Notes under the pieces: generated by a model
What the model was told of the DNA's origin: nothing
What the model saw: only the letters and a program-made list of their open reading frames with translations
Databases searched by the model: none
Source: Aurantiochytrium sp. KH105
Lineage: Eukaryota; Sar; Bigyra; Thraustochytrida; Thraustochytriidae
Direction: 5' to 3'
NCBI GenBank assembly: GCA_003116975.1
Contig: BGKB01000061.1
Location: 124,001-188,000 of the forward strand
Length of the DNA stretch: 64,000 nt
Made by a program: the position numbers and the translations under genes
In this document: positions 26,626-36,128 of the stretch, in pieces
Layout of the letters: each line of letters opens with the position of its first letter
Position numbering within the stretch: position 1 is the first letter of the stretch

Positions 26626-28626
26626 TCAAGATGAAGAAGAAGCGAGAGTCTTGGCTAGCTTGTCGGCAGCAGCCCGAGCTTGGGCCTGTTCAACCTCGCG
26701 TGCTAGGGAAGAAGTTGACGACGCAGAGGCGTGACGACCGTGGTGCCGATGATGGTGGCGGTGTTGCTGATCATCATTCTTCTTGCTTGCAGATGCAAGA
26801 AGAGCCTCCGCTTCAGCGCCAGTAGGTTCCTGATCAACCTTGACGTCGCAAGTGGTGCTGTGAGACCCATCAGAGTGCCGATGATGATGCTTTTGGTGGC
26901 GCACAACGACATGGCGCTTGTAGGTGCCGGGCGGAAGACCTGGCGGATTTGCCTTGCTGTAAATATCACCAACGACCTCGACTTGCTCTTCAATGTCAAC
27001 AATGCTAGAGGTGGCCGAGTCTTCATCCGAAGAGTAGCCTCCAGCAGGCGTTGTCTGCGGCGTCACGTAGTACGCGGCCTTGTGTTCGTCCTCGTCGCGC
27101 GCCATGTAATCGACATGAACAAAGGCACGCTCGACCCTTTCGAGGCTCTCAATACGCTTTTGCAAGTCGAGAGAAATATCGTGGGCATCGTAAACGACCA
27201 TGGTTCCCGGAAGAACAACTTCAACCTCGACAAGGTAGTGCTTTCCGAAGTGGTAAGCACGTACGACATCGACGTACATGCGTTCATGGAAGCTGTCCGC
27301 AAGATGGCGGACTTGCTCAAGAAACTCTGGATCGGCCGCGACTCCCTCGAGCATTTCAGCCTGTTCTTTTGCAACCTGGGCCCACATGTAGCAAATGTAG
27401 ATGGCAATGAGAATGCCACCCACAGGGTCCAACCACCAAAGGTTGACGTACTTGTTTGCGAGAAAGGCGGTGGCAAGAGCGATGCCGTTGGACAAAATAT
27501 CGTTGCGGTGGTCTTCTGCGAGCACCATCATGCTATCGCTCTCGTCGCGGTAGGCATGGCAAACGACAAAAAGACAGAGTTTGACCAGAATTGCCGTTCC
27601 GAGAAGCTCGACAGTAAAACGGTCGGTCGCTGGCACGAGACTTGCGGCATCCTCGCCGCCGATGGTGCCCCGGAGAATGGTATGCCCGCTCTCCCAGACG
27701 AGCTGCAGACCTGCGATCCCCATGAGCGACGCACAAACGATAATTCCGATGGGCTCGAGACGGTTTCTGCCAACCGGATACTTTTCCTCGTCGACGTGGC
27801 GGGTGCCGCGCATAGCGTAACAGATGATTGTTTGGGACACGAGGTCCAAAAATGAGTCGACAGCCGACGCCATGACGGCGAGAGAGCGACTGGCGACAGA
27901 GACATAAATCTTGAAGGAGAAGAGGCAGACGTTGGCAAACATCGAAATGCCCGCGAGAAGTTTCACACGCCTTCGGATCTTTGCGCGACGCTTGTGGATC
28001 TCGCGCAAGGATTCGTCTTTCGGAGTGCTTTTGGCCCGCTTCTTCTTTTTCTTTTTATCCTTGTTGCGACCGTCGCTCTCTTCGCCGCCCTCCAGCTCGG
28101 GAGGTGGATTGACGCGAATCTGCACGCTGTCCCCGTTACTTCCGTACCAGCCCTTGAGGCCAGACTGCTTTGCGGCGCCGCTCGCGCTTCCACCAAGAAG
28201 CGGTGCGGTATCGCTGGTCTCGAGGTCCACGGAGCTTGCCGCATTCTGATACTGATCGGCGCGGTCGTAGCTGTTACTTTTGCTGCTTTTGCTCGTCCCC
28301 ACGTTCGTGCTGCTTTCGAGACCGAGGTCGAGGACCTCATCGGAGTCCCCACTGAGGTTATCGTCGTTATCGTCGTTGTCGTTGTTGTTGTCGATGGCGC
28401 CAGCAGTGCCCCGTTTCGTGGCGTTCACGGTCATTTTCCCTCCGCCATCGGCCTCTTCATCAGACCTGTCGAGTGAGTCGTTGCCGAGGACATCGACGTC
28501 GCTCGACGTATCCTCCATGTTCATCACGTCGACCAGGCTCGTCGCGCTCGTGGACGTGACCGAGTTCTGGTCAAGCTCGCGCGTCGCAGCCTCGCCCCCC
28601 ACCTGTTCGTGCCGCTCGAGCTCCAT
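26626..28626 (-). CDS. Cation diffusion facilitator transporter, manganese type
   Basis: A 666-residue divalent-metal/proton exchanger of the CDF (MTP) family. The first ~210 residues are cytosolic, acidic and low-complexity, with a [DE]xxxLL sorting motif DTAPLL near 141 that suggests a vacuole/lysosome-type destination. Six membrane segments lie at ~222-415. The metal site is DxxxD in TM2 (DSFLD, ~257) and DxxxD in TM5 (DHRND, ~372); two DxxxD sites mark manganese CDFs, while zinc CDFs carry HxxxD. EEKYPVGRNRLEPIG after TM2 is also typical. A cytosolic ferredoxin-like domain (~415-520) follows, then a His-rich tail with HHHRH and HRHHHRHH. The frame extends 96 codons upstream only to a GTG through GC-rich sequence; the ATG at 28626 is preferred. 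Metal specificity is inferred from motifs. Confidence 0.9.
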   Translation of the reverse strand: MELERHEQVGGEAATRELDQNSVTSTSATSLVDVMNMEDTSSDVDVLGNDSLDRSDEEADGGGKMTVNATKRGTAGAIDNNNDNDDNDDNLSGDSDEVLDLGLESSTNVGTSKSSKSNSYDRADQYQNAASSVDLETSDTAPLLGGSASGAAKQSGLKGWYGSNGDSVQIRVNPPPELEGGEESDGRNKDKKKKKKRAKSTPKDESLREIHKRRAKIRRRVKLLAGISMFANVCLFSFKIYVSVASRSLAVMASAVDSFLDLVSQTIICYAMRGTRHVDEEKYPVGRNRLEPIGIIVCASLMGIAGLQLVWESGHTILRGTIGGEDAASLVPATDRFTVELLGTAILVKLCLFVVCHAYRDESDSMMVLAEDHRNDILSNGIALATAFLANKYVNLWWLDPVGGILIAIYICYMWAQVAKEQAEMLEGVAADPEFLEQVRHLADSFHERMYVDVVRAYHFGKHYLVEVEVVLPGTMVVYDAHDISLDLQKRIESLERVERAFVHVDYMARDEDEHKAAYYVTPQTTPAGGYSSDEDSATSSIVDIEEQVEVVGDIYSKANPPGLPPGTYKRHVVVRHQKHHHRHSDGSHSTTCDVKVDQEPTGAEAEALLASASKKNDDQQHRHHHRHHGRHASASSTSSLAREVEQAQARAAADKLAKTLASSSS

Positions 28627-29270
28627 GAAGAGCGAGCCCTCGCCGCCGCCCGGCGTTCGCCGCCCCGGCTGCCTGCCCTCCTGGCGCCCGCCTGCCGGCT
28701 GCCTGCCCTGGCGCCACGGCCGCGCCGCGCGCACGCCCTCGGCCGCGCCTGCGCACGCGCCGCCTCTTGGCTCTGGCCGTCGCCGCGCGCAGAAAAGGAG
28801 TTTTGGTCGCCGCAAATCTTGCTTGCCCTGCAGCGAGTTATGACGTGACAGGGGATCAATCGATCCGTCCAACAGCTGTATACTAGGTAGCGGAGCGAGG
28901 CAACTGAACCTCACCTTGGTGGACGGGGAGCACTACGCGGCGCGTGGAATGGACACGCGGAGGTGGGAGCTAGCTGCGCGAGGCAGGCGCGCTGTGCCGC
29001 GAGGTGGTCCTCTTTCGTGCCAAGGAGACCTTTTCTTGCCGAGGAGAACGCAGGCAGGGTTTTTTTACATGGACTGTGAGTGGTATGCTTGCATTGGCTC
29101 AGATTCTCGTTGTCCGCAGGAGCACTACCATCATACAATGCATGCAGCGTGGCGCGATTGAGTAGTTGGCAGACCCAAGCTGGGGGCTAGCCAGTAGGAC
29201 GACTTTTTTTTCGCAAGTGAACCGATGATCGTGAAAGCTTTTTTCGTCTTTACATGTTAGTCTTTTTGCG

Positions 29271-29393
29271 ATGGATTGTCTTGGTGATGCCCGCAACCAC
29301 CATTTCTCGCACACGCTTCATCTTGAAGGGCAATCGACCTTTCGTATCGGTCGCAAAGGAAATTCGGATTTTGGAGTTTGTGTTCGCATGTAG
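29271..29393 (+). pseudogene. 40-codon ORF resembling the start of an FHA domain
   Basis: ATG at 29271 to TAG at 29391-29393. The peptide contains [20 protein letters not shown]. The pattern F-x-I-G-R followed by N-S-D resembles the first strands of forkhead-associated (phosphothreonine-binding) domains. Nothing downstream continues the domain in any obvious frame. It may be a gene remnant, an unrecognised exon (CATGTAGGC could hide a GTAGGC donor) or chance. Confidence 0.22.
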
Positions 29394-29446
29394 GCAATAC
29401 ACATGTTCGGACGAGGATTCACTGTGATGTTATTTCCACGCAAAAT

Positions 29447-29447
<1 letters not shown>

Positions 29448-29494
<47 letters not shown>
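29448..29494 (+). repeat. AGC trinucleotide repeat
   Basis: About 15 perfect AGC units, ending before AGGAGCC. It lies some 190 bp upstream of the bL33m start, outside any supported coding sequence. Confidence 0.95.
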
Positions 29495-29497
<3 letters not shown>

Positions 29498-29683
29498 CCA
29501 ATATCAGCAACTGCACTAAAAACTATTCTTCACTTGCGAAAAGTGCATTCTTCACTTTGCTGCAGCTACGTTAAGTACCGCAGCGAGCTGCTGCTTGCGT
29601 CCATTAAACAGCCAGAGAAACAAGCAAAAAAGCAAACTCGAGGACTTGACTTGCGACCGCGCTGCCGACGCTCGGCCGCCACG

Positions 29684-30058
29684 ATGGCTAAGGTACGTTG
29701 CCCCGTCGCCGCTCACGCTGCCGTGCTCACGTGCGCAATTCGCTCCACTTCCAGTGCCGCCGACGCGCCGGCCGGGAAGGCGGACGCGAGGAAATCTGGA
29801 CATGAGAGGAGGTGGTGTGGCTGGAGGAGTGGTCGCTGGGGACGCGAGAGACTAACACGAGCTGCCTACGGCGACGATGCGCAGGGACGGAGGATCCTGA
29901 TCAAAATGGCCAGCACGGCTGGCACGGGTTTCTACTACACAACCAAGAAGAACCCCACGAACGCACCACAAAAGCTCGTGCTTAAAAAGTACGACCCGAT
30001 CGTGCAGCGCCACGTGCTCTTTTCCGAGACCAAGCTGCCGAGCGGCAAGAAGCGATAA
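29684..30058 (+). CDS. MRPL33: Mitochondrial large-subunit ribosomal protein bL33m, one intron
   Basis: A 60-residue ribosomal protein built from two exons. Exon 1 is 29684-29692 (nine bases, Met-Ala-Lys), the intron 29693-29884 (192 nt, GTACGT...GCAG) and exon 2 29885-30058. A branch-site match ACTAAC lies at 29851-29856. The joined protein begins [20 protein letters not shown] and continues with KNP and [13 protein letters not shown], the standard bL33 signature and normal length for the mitochondrial form. Like other bL33m proteins it has no separate presequence. The intron is a multiple of three and has no in-frame stop, so retention would give a 124-residue protein. The alternative of an unspliced protein is less likely because family members start MAK-[GK]-R. 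Confidence 0.9.
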   Translation: MAKVRCPVAAHAAVLTCAIRSTSSAADAPAGKADARKSGHERRWCGWRSGRWGRERLTRAAYGDDAQGRRILIKMASTAGTGFYYTTKKNPTNAPQKLVLKKYDPIVQRHVLFSETKLPSGKKR

Positions 30059-30316
30059 GCAAGGGATGGCCTGTGGTGACGAGGGACCGTCTCACTCTTT
30101 ACAAACAGAAATAAAAATCCAAGAGAGCTCTTTGCTATTTTTTTTTCTTCCTTGATCGTCATGCCGCGTGCTTCAGATTGGTGAGCATCAAATCAGCATG
30201 TTTATACAGCGTAACACAAGAGATGTTAGCGAGTCAGTCTCTTGATGTTCAAGACAAGCCTCCGTCCGCTTTCATGCATGCGTGCGCAATAAGGTGACCA
30301 CTCATTACTGTGTTTG
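30059..30316. other. Short spacer between two converging genes
   Basis: The bL33m and large unknown-protein genes end here tail to tail. An AATAAA hexamer near 30109 (GAAATAAAAATCC) suits the bL33m transcript. Nothing else is seen. Confidence 0.5.
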
Positions 30317-33300
30317 TTATTCGACGTCGTCTACATTGATGCTGGAGAGAGACTTGCTGCGCATCTTCAAGACCGCAGAGAGCTCGCCAATGAGTCCGCC
30401 AGCGGCTGGCGGGTGAGCGACCGATGGGCGCATTGACGCGCCTCGCCGGAGCGGCTCCTTGACTTTAGTTTTATCGTGTAAAGGCGGCCGTGCAAACACC
30501 TTGCTGCCGACATCTTCATTGGACTCTTTCTTTTCAACAGTGTCTTCTGCTTCATTTGCCGGGACAGAATCTTCGTCGTGACCATCTGTTCCGCACGTCG
30601 TCTCATGCTCATCACTTACGGTGAGATTTCTGGCACTTGCATTTTGTTTTGCACATTGCTTGATGAGTTGCGAAACGGATGAGACGGTGCTTCGGCGTTT
30701 TGCGCTCGAGCTTTCGCCAGAAGCGCCTTGCTTGACCTCCTCGATATCTGCGCCGTCCATGTCGCTGTCGTTGACCTTGAGACCGCGAGCAATCTTTGTG
30801 AGAGAAACCGGCGAACCTGATGGGGACTTGTCAGAGGAGGCTGACGCTTCAGGTCGGCAAGCGCCAATCACCGATGCGCGGCGGCGAAGTTCTGCAAAAA
30901 AGTCTTGCGAATTGACGCCTTGGCGCCGGCACGTCGCGGAGTCTTCGCCATTGGACGGATTTGATCGGGCCTTGGCTTTGGCCGCCACAGCGGCAGCCAG
31001 CGAGAGACCCAGTGGATTCTTGCCACCTTTTGCCCCGCCCATTTCCACAGCTGCAGGAACACCAGCAGCAGCTAGGGCTGCTGCAGCAGCAGCGGCAGCG
31101 AGTGGATTTGTTGAGATGGCCGGTGCCTGTGCTAGGGATGCCGCTGGCTCAGGAGGATTCAGTGGAGCGTCATAGGCAGGGTTGCGCTGGTGGGCTTTAG
31201 GAAGCGAGCCGTTTTCGAGTTTTTTGTTCATATCTTGAAGCGTATTGAGCACGCCTTCGCGCCAGCCTGCCTTCTTGCCGTCGCTGTCGGATGCAAATTC
31301 CTCCGGCAAGCTTGCATAGACGGCTCGAATTTCTCGCAGATCGAGGCCTTGCGTGGAAAAGGTTCCGGAAAGATCGGCAATGTGCATGCGCGCGATCTCC
31401 TCGTGAGACATGTGGATGAGCCGGAGCGCTTTGCGCTGAAAAACTCGCTTGGCAAGTGCGGCCGAAAGGTTGAAGGTCTCGCGAAGGTCCTTCATGGCCG
31501 TTCCTTGGGCAATGCATTCGGGAAAGATGGCGCGCAACTCATCGAGTGCCGTCTGATTGATCTCACGGTTGTTGTCTTCCCATTCCTGCTTTTGCCGCGC
31601 TTCGCGCTCCTTAAAGTCCTTGTGGTTGCGGACAATTTTGTCGAGCATTTCGAACTTGTTGGACGCAGCGGCAGACTCGGCCGGGTCTTCGCTCATCATC
31701 AAGGGCACGAGGTCCTTCATCTTGGCCTCGGCGTCGTCGAGTGTTCCATCCCAGTCGAGATCGTCCATGTCGCCAAGGTCGAGCGCATCTTCGAGCGCCT
31801 TGAGTTTTGTGAGAACGACGTCGTGCTCTTCCTTGGAAACGAAGCCAGTCGGCGTGGCTTTGAGCTTTGTCTTCTTTTTGTCCAAAGACGATGTTTGTCC
31901 GGAGGATGACGATGAAGCCAATGGCGGCTCATAGGAAGAGGACTCGGCGTCAGCGCTCGAAGACTTGCTTTCATCGGGGCCCGGGTCGTAATCTCTGGCG
32001 ACATTGACAACAGCCTTGCGTACCGTTTCGACTTCGCGAAGGCTAACGGGGGCCTTGAAGCTGGTCGCACTTTCCCCCGAAGAGCTTGTGAGGACGCCAC
32101 TCGCGCGGAGAGCTCGGCGGCGGCCAAAGTGAAGCTGGGAGGCAATCCCCGGCCAGCCAAGACCTCGCTTGACAAGGACTGCAAAGTTATGAATGTACTC
32201 GAGCACTTCGAGCTGAGCAACCTTGCGCCTACGTCGTTCCCGACAAACGTCCCGGAAATAGTCGAAGGCGTTGGTCGCGCCGGGCGCATCTGCACCATCG
32301 TCCGTTTGGCTTTGAGAACTATCGTGGGACTTGAGCTTGGAGGACGCAGCGCGATGTTTGGGTGGCGCAGGGGAGGCCTTGCGGGCAGAAAGTGTAAGCT
32401 TGCGCTGCTGAAGAATTGAAGTATGCTTCTTTTTTGCTCGAGTATTGCGGAGATAGCGACGCGGGAAGAGGAAGCGATCGAGCAGGGGCACGAGGTCCTC
32501 GGGACCCGAGGACGCTTTAGAGAAGAGATCAGATTTGACCATGATGCGCATGAAGCATTCTGTGAAAGTCGGCAAATCCAAGGTTCGATTAAAAACTTGG
32601 CTCTGCAAACTCACATTGCAAAAGGTGTCCTCCCAGGTGCACTCTTGCAGCGTTTCGTAAAAGGCGTCCTGAACGGCGACAAAAGGAACGTACTCGGGAA
32701 AGACATCGAGATTGCGGAGCATGCGGCGGAGGTCGGAAAATCCCAGGTGTCCTCGCGGGGCGTACGAAAGAAACAATGCAGCGAGACCCGCTTTGGTGTC
32801 GGGATTGGCAAGCCAACGAAGTATTGGCGGCTCCGCGAAGCTGATGAGGTGGAAACCGACCTGTCTCCGGGCCACCATGGGGAGCAGGTGCAAATAAGAA
32901 AACGTCTGGCAAGGTTTGGCGTCGTGCTCGTAGGCGAGATGGGCGAGTTTGTGGACGCAAAAGCCAAAGGCTTCAAAGCTCAGCGTCGTAACGCTTTCCT
33001 CGCGAAGCACAAGCTTTGACTCTGCGCATTTAAGATGCTCCTCATCCACGAGCACGTCTGTCTGTGGGTTTTCAGGAGTCCTTTTGGGCGCAGTGACTGT
33101 ATGAGTAGCTTGTAGTTGTGCTTCGTGGTTGGGGCTGGTCTGATTGCCGTTCTGCATCCAGGAAGCAGCCTCGTTCTCGATGCTGTTATCGTCATCGAAA
33201 TCTTCCTCTTTGCGCTCCTCTTCGTCGTCGTCGTCGTCATCGTCATCGTCATTATCAGAGATGTCGTTATTCTCATGGGCATTGTCATGGTCATTGTCAT

Positions 33301-33757
33301 TTTCGTCGTCGCTGTCGATGAGAATATACGGATATGAAGGTACGAGGGCCAATTCGTTGGTGCAAGGACTTGCCGATGAGTCTGCAAGGGGCTTGACACT
33401 ACTCTCCTCGTATTGACATCGCTTGGCTAATGCTTCTTGTACGAAGTCATGTTCAGCGAGGCCGGCTTCGAAGATGCGCACGGCACGTGCTCGTGTGACG
33501 GTGATGACCTTGCAGTCCTGCACAAAGAGGAGCCAAGCCTTGAGCGAAAGTGGCGAATATGCTGCATAGAGCTCACTTCGCAGGCCTGTGAGCTTGGCGT
33601 CCACACGGGGCGAGGCATCCTTCTTTCGGAATCGAGACCCAGAAGGTGTGGATATCGCCCGTGCGGCAGGAAGCGCGCAAGGCGGCGCGCAAGGCGGCGC
33701 GACAGGCGACGAAACTGGTGACGTAGAGGGAAGCGAGAGCGGCGGCGAGCGGTTCAT
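30317..33757 (-). CDS. Large protein of unknown function with acidic and coiled segments
   Basis: A 1,146-residue protein from the ATG at 33757; the frame extends 132 codons upstream only to a GTG. The N-terminal half holds a helical domain split by a long acidic insert (~155-205, runs of Asp/Glu/Asn). Its parts, SELYAAYSPLSLKAWLLFVQDC and later TTLSFEAFGFCVHKLAHLAYE, resemble EF-hand-like helix pairs seen in some protist flagellar and cytoskeletal proteins; this is a weak likeness without calcium loops. The second half has TPTGFVSKEEHDVVLTKLKALEDAL, several charged helices likely to form coiled coil (~690-860), an Ala-rich stretch (~920-960) and a disordered Ser-rich tail. No catalytic motif or membrane segment is visible. 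I do not recognise the family. Confidence 0.75.
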   Translation of the reverse strand: MNRSPPLSLPSTSPVSSPVAPPCAPPCALPAARAISTPSGSRFRKKDASPRVDAKLTGLRSELYAAYSPLSLKAWLLFVQDCKVITVTRARAVRIFEAGLAEHDFVQEALAKRCQYEESSVKPLADSSASPCTNELALVPSYPYILIDSDDENDNDHDNAHENNDISDNDDDDDDDDDEEERKEEDFDDDNSIENEAASWMQNGNQTSPNHEAQLQATHTVTAPKRTPENPQTDVLVDEEHLKCAESKLVLREESVTTLSFEAFGFCVHKLAHLAYEHDAKPCQTFSYLHLLPMVARRQVGFHLISFAEPPILRWLANPDTKAGLAALFLSYAPRGHLGFSDLRRMLRNLDVFPEYVPFVAVQDAFYETLQECTWEDTFCNVSLQSQVFNRTLDLPTFTECFMRIMVKSDLFSKASSGPEDLVPLLDRFLFPRRYLRNTRAKKKHTSILQQRKLTLSARKASPAPPKHRAASSKLKSHDSSQSQTDDGADAPGATNAFDYFRDVCRERRRRKVAQLEVLEYIHNFAVLVKRGLGWPGIASQLHFGRRRALRASGVLTSSSGESATSFKAPVSLREVETVRKAVVNVARDYDPGPDESKSSSADAESSSYEPPLASSSSSGQTSSLDKKKTKLKATPTGFVSKEEHDVVLTKLKALEDALDLGDMDDLDWDGTLDDAEAKMKDLVPLMMSEDPAESAAASNKFEMLDKIVRNHKDFKEREARQKQEWEDNNREINQTALDELRAIFPECIAQGTAMKDLRETFNLSAALAKRVFQRKALRLIHMSHEEIARMHIADLSGTFSTQGLDLREIRAVYASLPEEFASDSDGKKAGWREGVLNTLQDMNKKLENGSLPKAHQRNPAYDAPLNPPEPAASLAQAPAISTNPLAAAAAAAALAAAGVPAAVEMGGAKGGKNPLGLSLAAAVAAKAKARSNPSNGEDSATCRRQGVNSQDFFAELRRRASVIGACRPEASASSDKSPSGSPVSLTKIARGLKVNDSDMDGADIEEVKQGASGESSSAKRRSTVSSVSQLIKQCAKQNASARNLTVSDEHETTCGTDGHDEDSVPANEAEDTVEKKESNEDVGSKVFARPPLHDKTKVKEPLRRGASMRPSVAHPPAAGGLIGELSAVLKMRSKSLSSINVDDVE

Positions 33758-34673
33758 CGCGGAGCTCTCCGTCGCCGTCCTTGCCACGACGAGACCTCGC
33801 GCGTTTAGATTTTGGCCAGACCCTGTCGGAGGCAGGGAGCCGCGTCGGCTATCGCACGCGACAGTTTCTTCCCTTGCAGGTTCTCTCTCACTTGCTTGTT
33901 CTCTTGCTTGCTTCCATGAGCGGCGTGGCTGGCGTCTTGAATCGTCCTTTCCTCTCTTGCGAGCGAGTGAATGTGCGGTTTCCCTCCCTCGCTTTCTCGG
34001 TTTATGCTGCCAGAGTATCCGTTGATGCGTGCGCACCGGGGGTACGCGGGGACCCTGGTGTGTATCGGCATTTTTCCAGATAGGCCCTAGTCCATGGAAT
34101 GTCTTCGTTTGGTGTTTGGTTATATACCTAGGAAGGAATGTGGTGGCAGCCACGTATAGAGAGTATACAATCAGTGTTTAGTGTATACAGGCTGGCTGCG
34201 CGATTGAGATTCGCAAGAGTTTTCCTTGCTCGCTGCACAGTGAGGCTGGGGGGTCATTCGACTTTTCACGTCTCATCGACGCAGCTCTCATCCCTCATGT
34301 CAGTGCAAGACTGATCGATCAATCTTCGACGTTTGGCTCGCTCCTCTTGCTTGTTTTGCTTGCTTGCTTGCTTGGTTTTTGAGGGGCTGGGGGAAGGGCC
34401 CCGTCTGCGTCTCGCGTCCAAATGTGCTGGTGATACACTAGGCATGGGCTATGTTGTCGTGCTAGGACTTGGGACGAAAATCTGACCGTGCAGTCCCATA
34501 AACGCGCAGGGTAGGACGACGACTTGCTTGAGGAGGCCCAGGGAGCGATGATTGCTTGTCGCAGCAGTCTGCAATTAGTTGCGACGCTGGCGGAGTAGTC
34601 TGTCTGTGCATGAGCGCAAGGGCAGGCATAAGCGAGCGAGCGAGCGAGCGAGCGAGCGAGCAGAACGAGAAGA
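33758..34673. promoter_or_regulatory. Divergent spacer with CCTAGG motifs and AGCG repeat
   Basis: A 916-bp region between the starts of the unknown-protein gene (minus) and the reductase gene (plus). TAGGCCCTAG lies at 34081-34090 and CCTAGG at about 34128-34133, some 325-375 bp upstream of the minus-strand ATG. AGCG units (about seven) fill 34631-34660, immediately before the reductase start. No gene is supported; the open frames are continuations of neighbours. Confidence 0.4.
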
Positions 34674-36128
34674 ATGGCGAGGGAGGCGTCATTGTCATTG
34701 TCGTCGTCGACGACGACGGCTTCGTGGTCTTCGTCGTCAGCCTCGCGGAACGGCGCGGTGGCCCTCGTTGTTGGCGGGACGGGGACCTCGGGGTGCGAGG
34801 TTGCAGCGGAACTTGTACGACGCTCGCGGCAAGAAAGACAAGCCCAAGAAGGCTCGCGAGGACGCCTCGCAGACCTCGGCAAAGTTGCAGTGCTTTCACG
34901 GAATGTGCGCAAAGAAGACGTGGTAGCAAGGAAAGATGTCGACGACGTCGAGGTGCTTGCGGTGCGCGCGAATCTTCAAGAGCGGAGGTCCATCGCCGAG
35001 GCTTTACGCGAGGCTGACGCAACTCAGGTAAAGCACGTGTTTTGGTTTGTCGAAGCAAGCCGCGCCCAAGGTATGACCGATCCGATCTTGGTGCGCATGC
35101 AATTGGCAACAATGGCGCGTTTACAGATTCTTGTGCGTTTGGGATTGGCCATGTTGCCTTCGATGGCCTCGACATGGTACTTTGGATACCTTGCGCAACG
35201 TGCTGGGAGTGGTCCTGGCGGTGGAACGATTATGTGGATGGACAATTTACTCGGCGCACTCGTGGATGTGGGTGCAAGTGTCGAAAACTTTGTGCTCTGC
35301 ACGGGTGGAAAACACTATGGAATGCATTTGGGCCCTGGCGTGTGGCCTGGATATGCAACACCCTTTTGCGAAGACGTGCATCGGTGTCCGGGGCCGCTGT
35401 CATACTTTGAGCAAGAAGATTTCCTCAAAAAGCACGCTTTGAAAGATGGTTTTTCGCTTACGGTCCTTCGTCCTTCGTTCATCGTGGGAGCGCCAGCGGC
35501 ACTAACGACCTCGACCATGTCGCTTGCTCTTGTGTTGGGCATGTACACTAGCATTCTCAAGCATCAAGGGAAGCGCCTTGTGTTTCCCGGGTCTCAAGAT
35601 TGTTGGACTGCGCGTCTCCAGCTGGTAACCTCGAAGAAGATTGCCGAAGTAGCTGTGTGGGCTGCCTCGCGGGAAAAATGTCAGAGGTTGATGGTTGAGA
35701 GTGAAGGGGAAGACGATGTGGTGGAGGCGTACAATTTGGTATCGTGTCCTCCCTTTACGTGGCGCGCGTGCTGGGACTCGCTTGCGGCCAGTTTGAAGAT
35801 GGATGCGTGTGGGCCGACATCACTATTTGGATGTACGGCGCTGAGCGTCCTGGGCGGGACCGAGGAGGCGCGCGGCGCGTGGCGCGATCTTTCGCTCAAG
35901 CACAATTTGCGTCAAGACGTGGACCTTTGGGGCGTCTTTGAAGCAGGCTTTCTGGACAAGGCGCTGACCTGTGGCTGGGACTGCGAGTTTTCCTCGCGCA
36001 AGCTCGCGGCTGCTGGGTTCCCGCGAGACCGCGTGCTCGAGTCTCTCGACGCTGCGTGCATCTTGCGGTCCGCCTTTGCCGACCTCTGCGCGGCGCGCAT
36101 CCTGCCCTCCTTCTCGGACATTTCGTAG
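34674..36128 (+). CDS. PRISE-family NAD(P)H enone reductase (progesterone 5-beta-reductase/iridoid synthase-like)
   Basis: A 484-residue atypical short-chain dehydrogenase. The cofactor loop GGTGTSG lies at 34-40. The family's catalytic pair is present: Lys213 in TGGKHYG and Tyr244 in LSYFEQED. Their spacing of 31 matches Lys147/Tyr178 of plant progesterone 5-beta-reductase. RPSFIVG (~266) and the KHQGKRLVFPGSQDCW region also match. Plant and bacterial members reduce the C=C bond of enones with NADPH. A hydrophobic insert of ~40 residues (~139-180) between the Rossmann core and the catalytic segment is not usual and could place it at a membrane. The ATG follows an AGCG repeat; the Ser-rich first 25 residues may be a leader. 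The native substrate is unknown. Confidence 0.8.
   Translation: MAREASLSLSSSTTTASWSSSSASRNGAVALVVGGTGTSGCEVAAELVRRSRQERQAQEGSRGRLADLGKVAVLSRNVRKEDVVARKDVDDVEVLAVRANLQERRSIAEALREADATQVKHVFWFVEASRAQGMTDPILVRMQLATMARLQILVRLGLAMLPSMASTWYFGYLAQRAGSGPGGGTIMWMDNLLGALVDVGASVENFVLCTGGKHYGMHLGPGVWPGYATPFCEDVHRCPGPLSYFEQEDFLKKHALKDGFSLTVLRPSFIVGAPAALTTSTMSLALVLGMYTSILKHQGKRLVFPGSQDCWTARLQLVTSKKIAEVAVWAASREKCQRLMVESEGEDDVVEAYNLVSCPPFTWRACWDSLAASLKMDACGPTSLFGCTALSVLGGTEEARGAWRDLSLKHNLRQDVDLWGVFEAGFLDKALTCGWDCEFSSRKLAAAGFPRDRVLESLDAACILRSAFADLCAARILPSFSDIS

Larger units (their letters stand above)
28627..29683. other. Divergent spacer, CDF transporter and bL33m genes
   Basis: About 1.06 kb between two divergent starts. 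The CDF side (28627-28830) is very GC-rich and open in several frames, probably 5' leader. The rest holds an FHA-like mini-ORF and a CAG repeat, entered separately. No other gene is supported. Confidence 0.5.
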
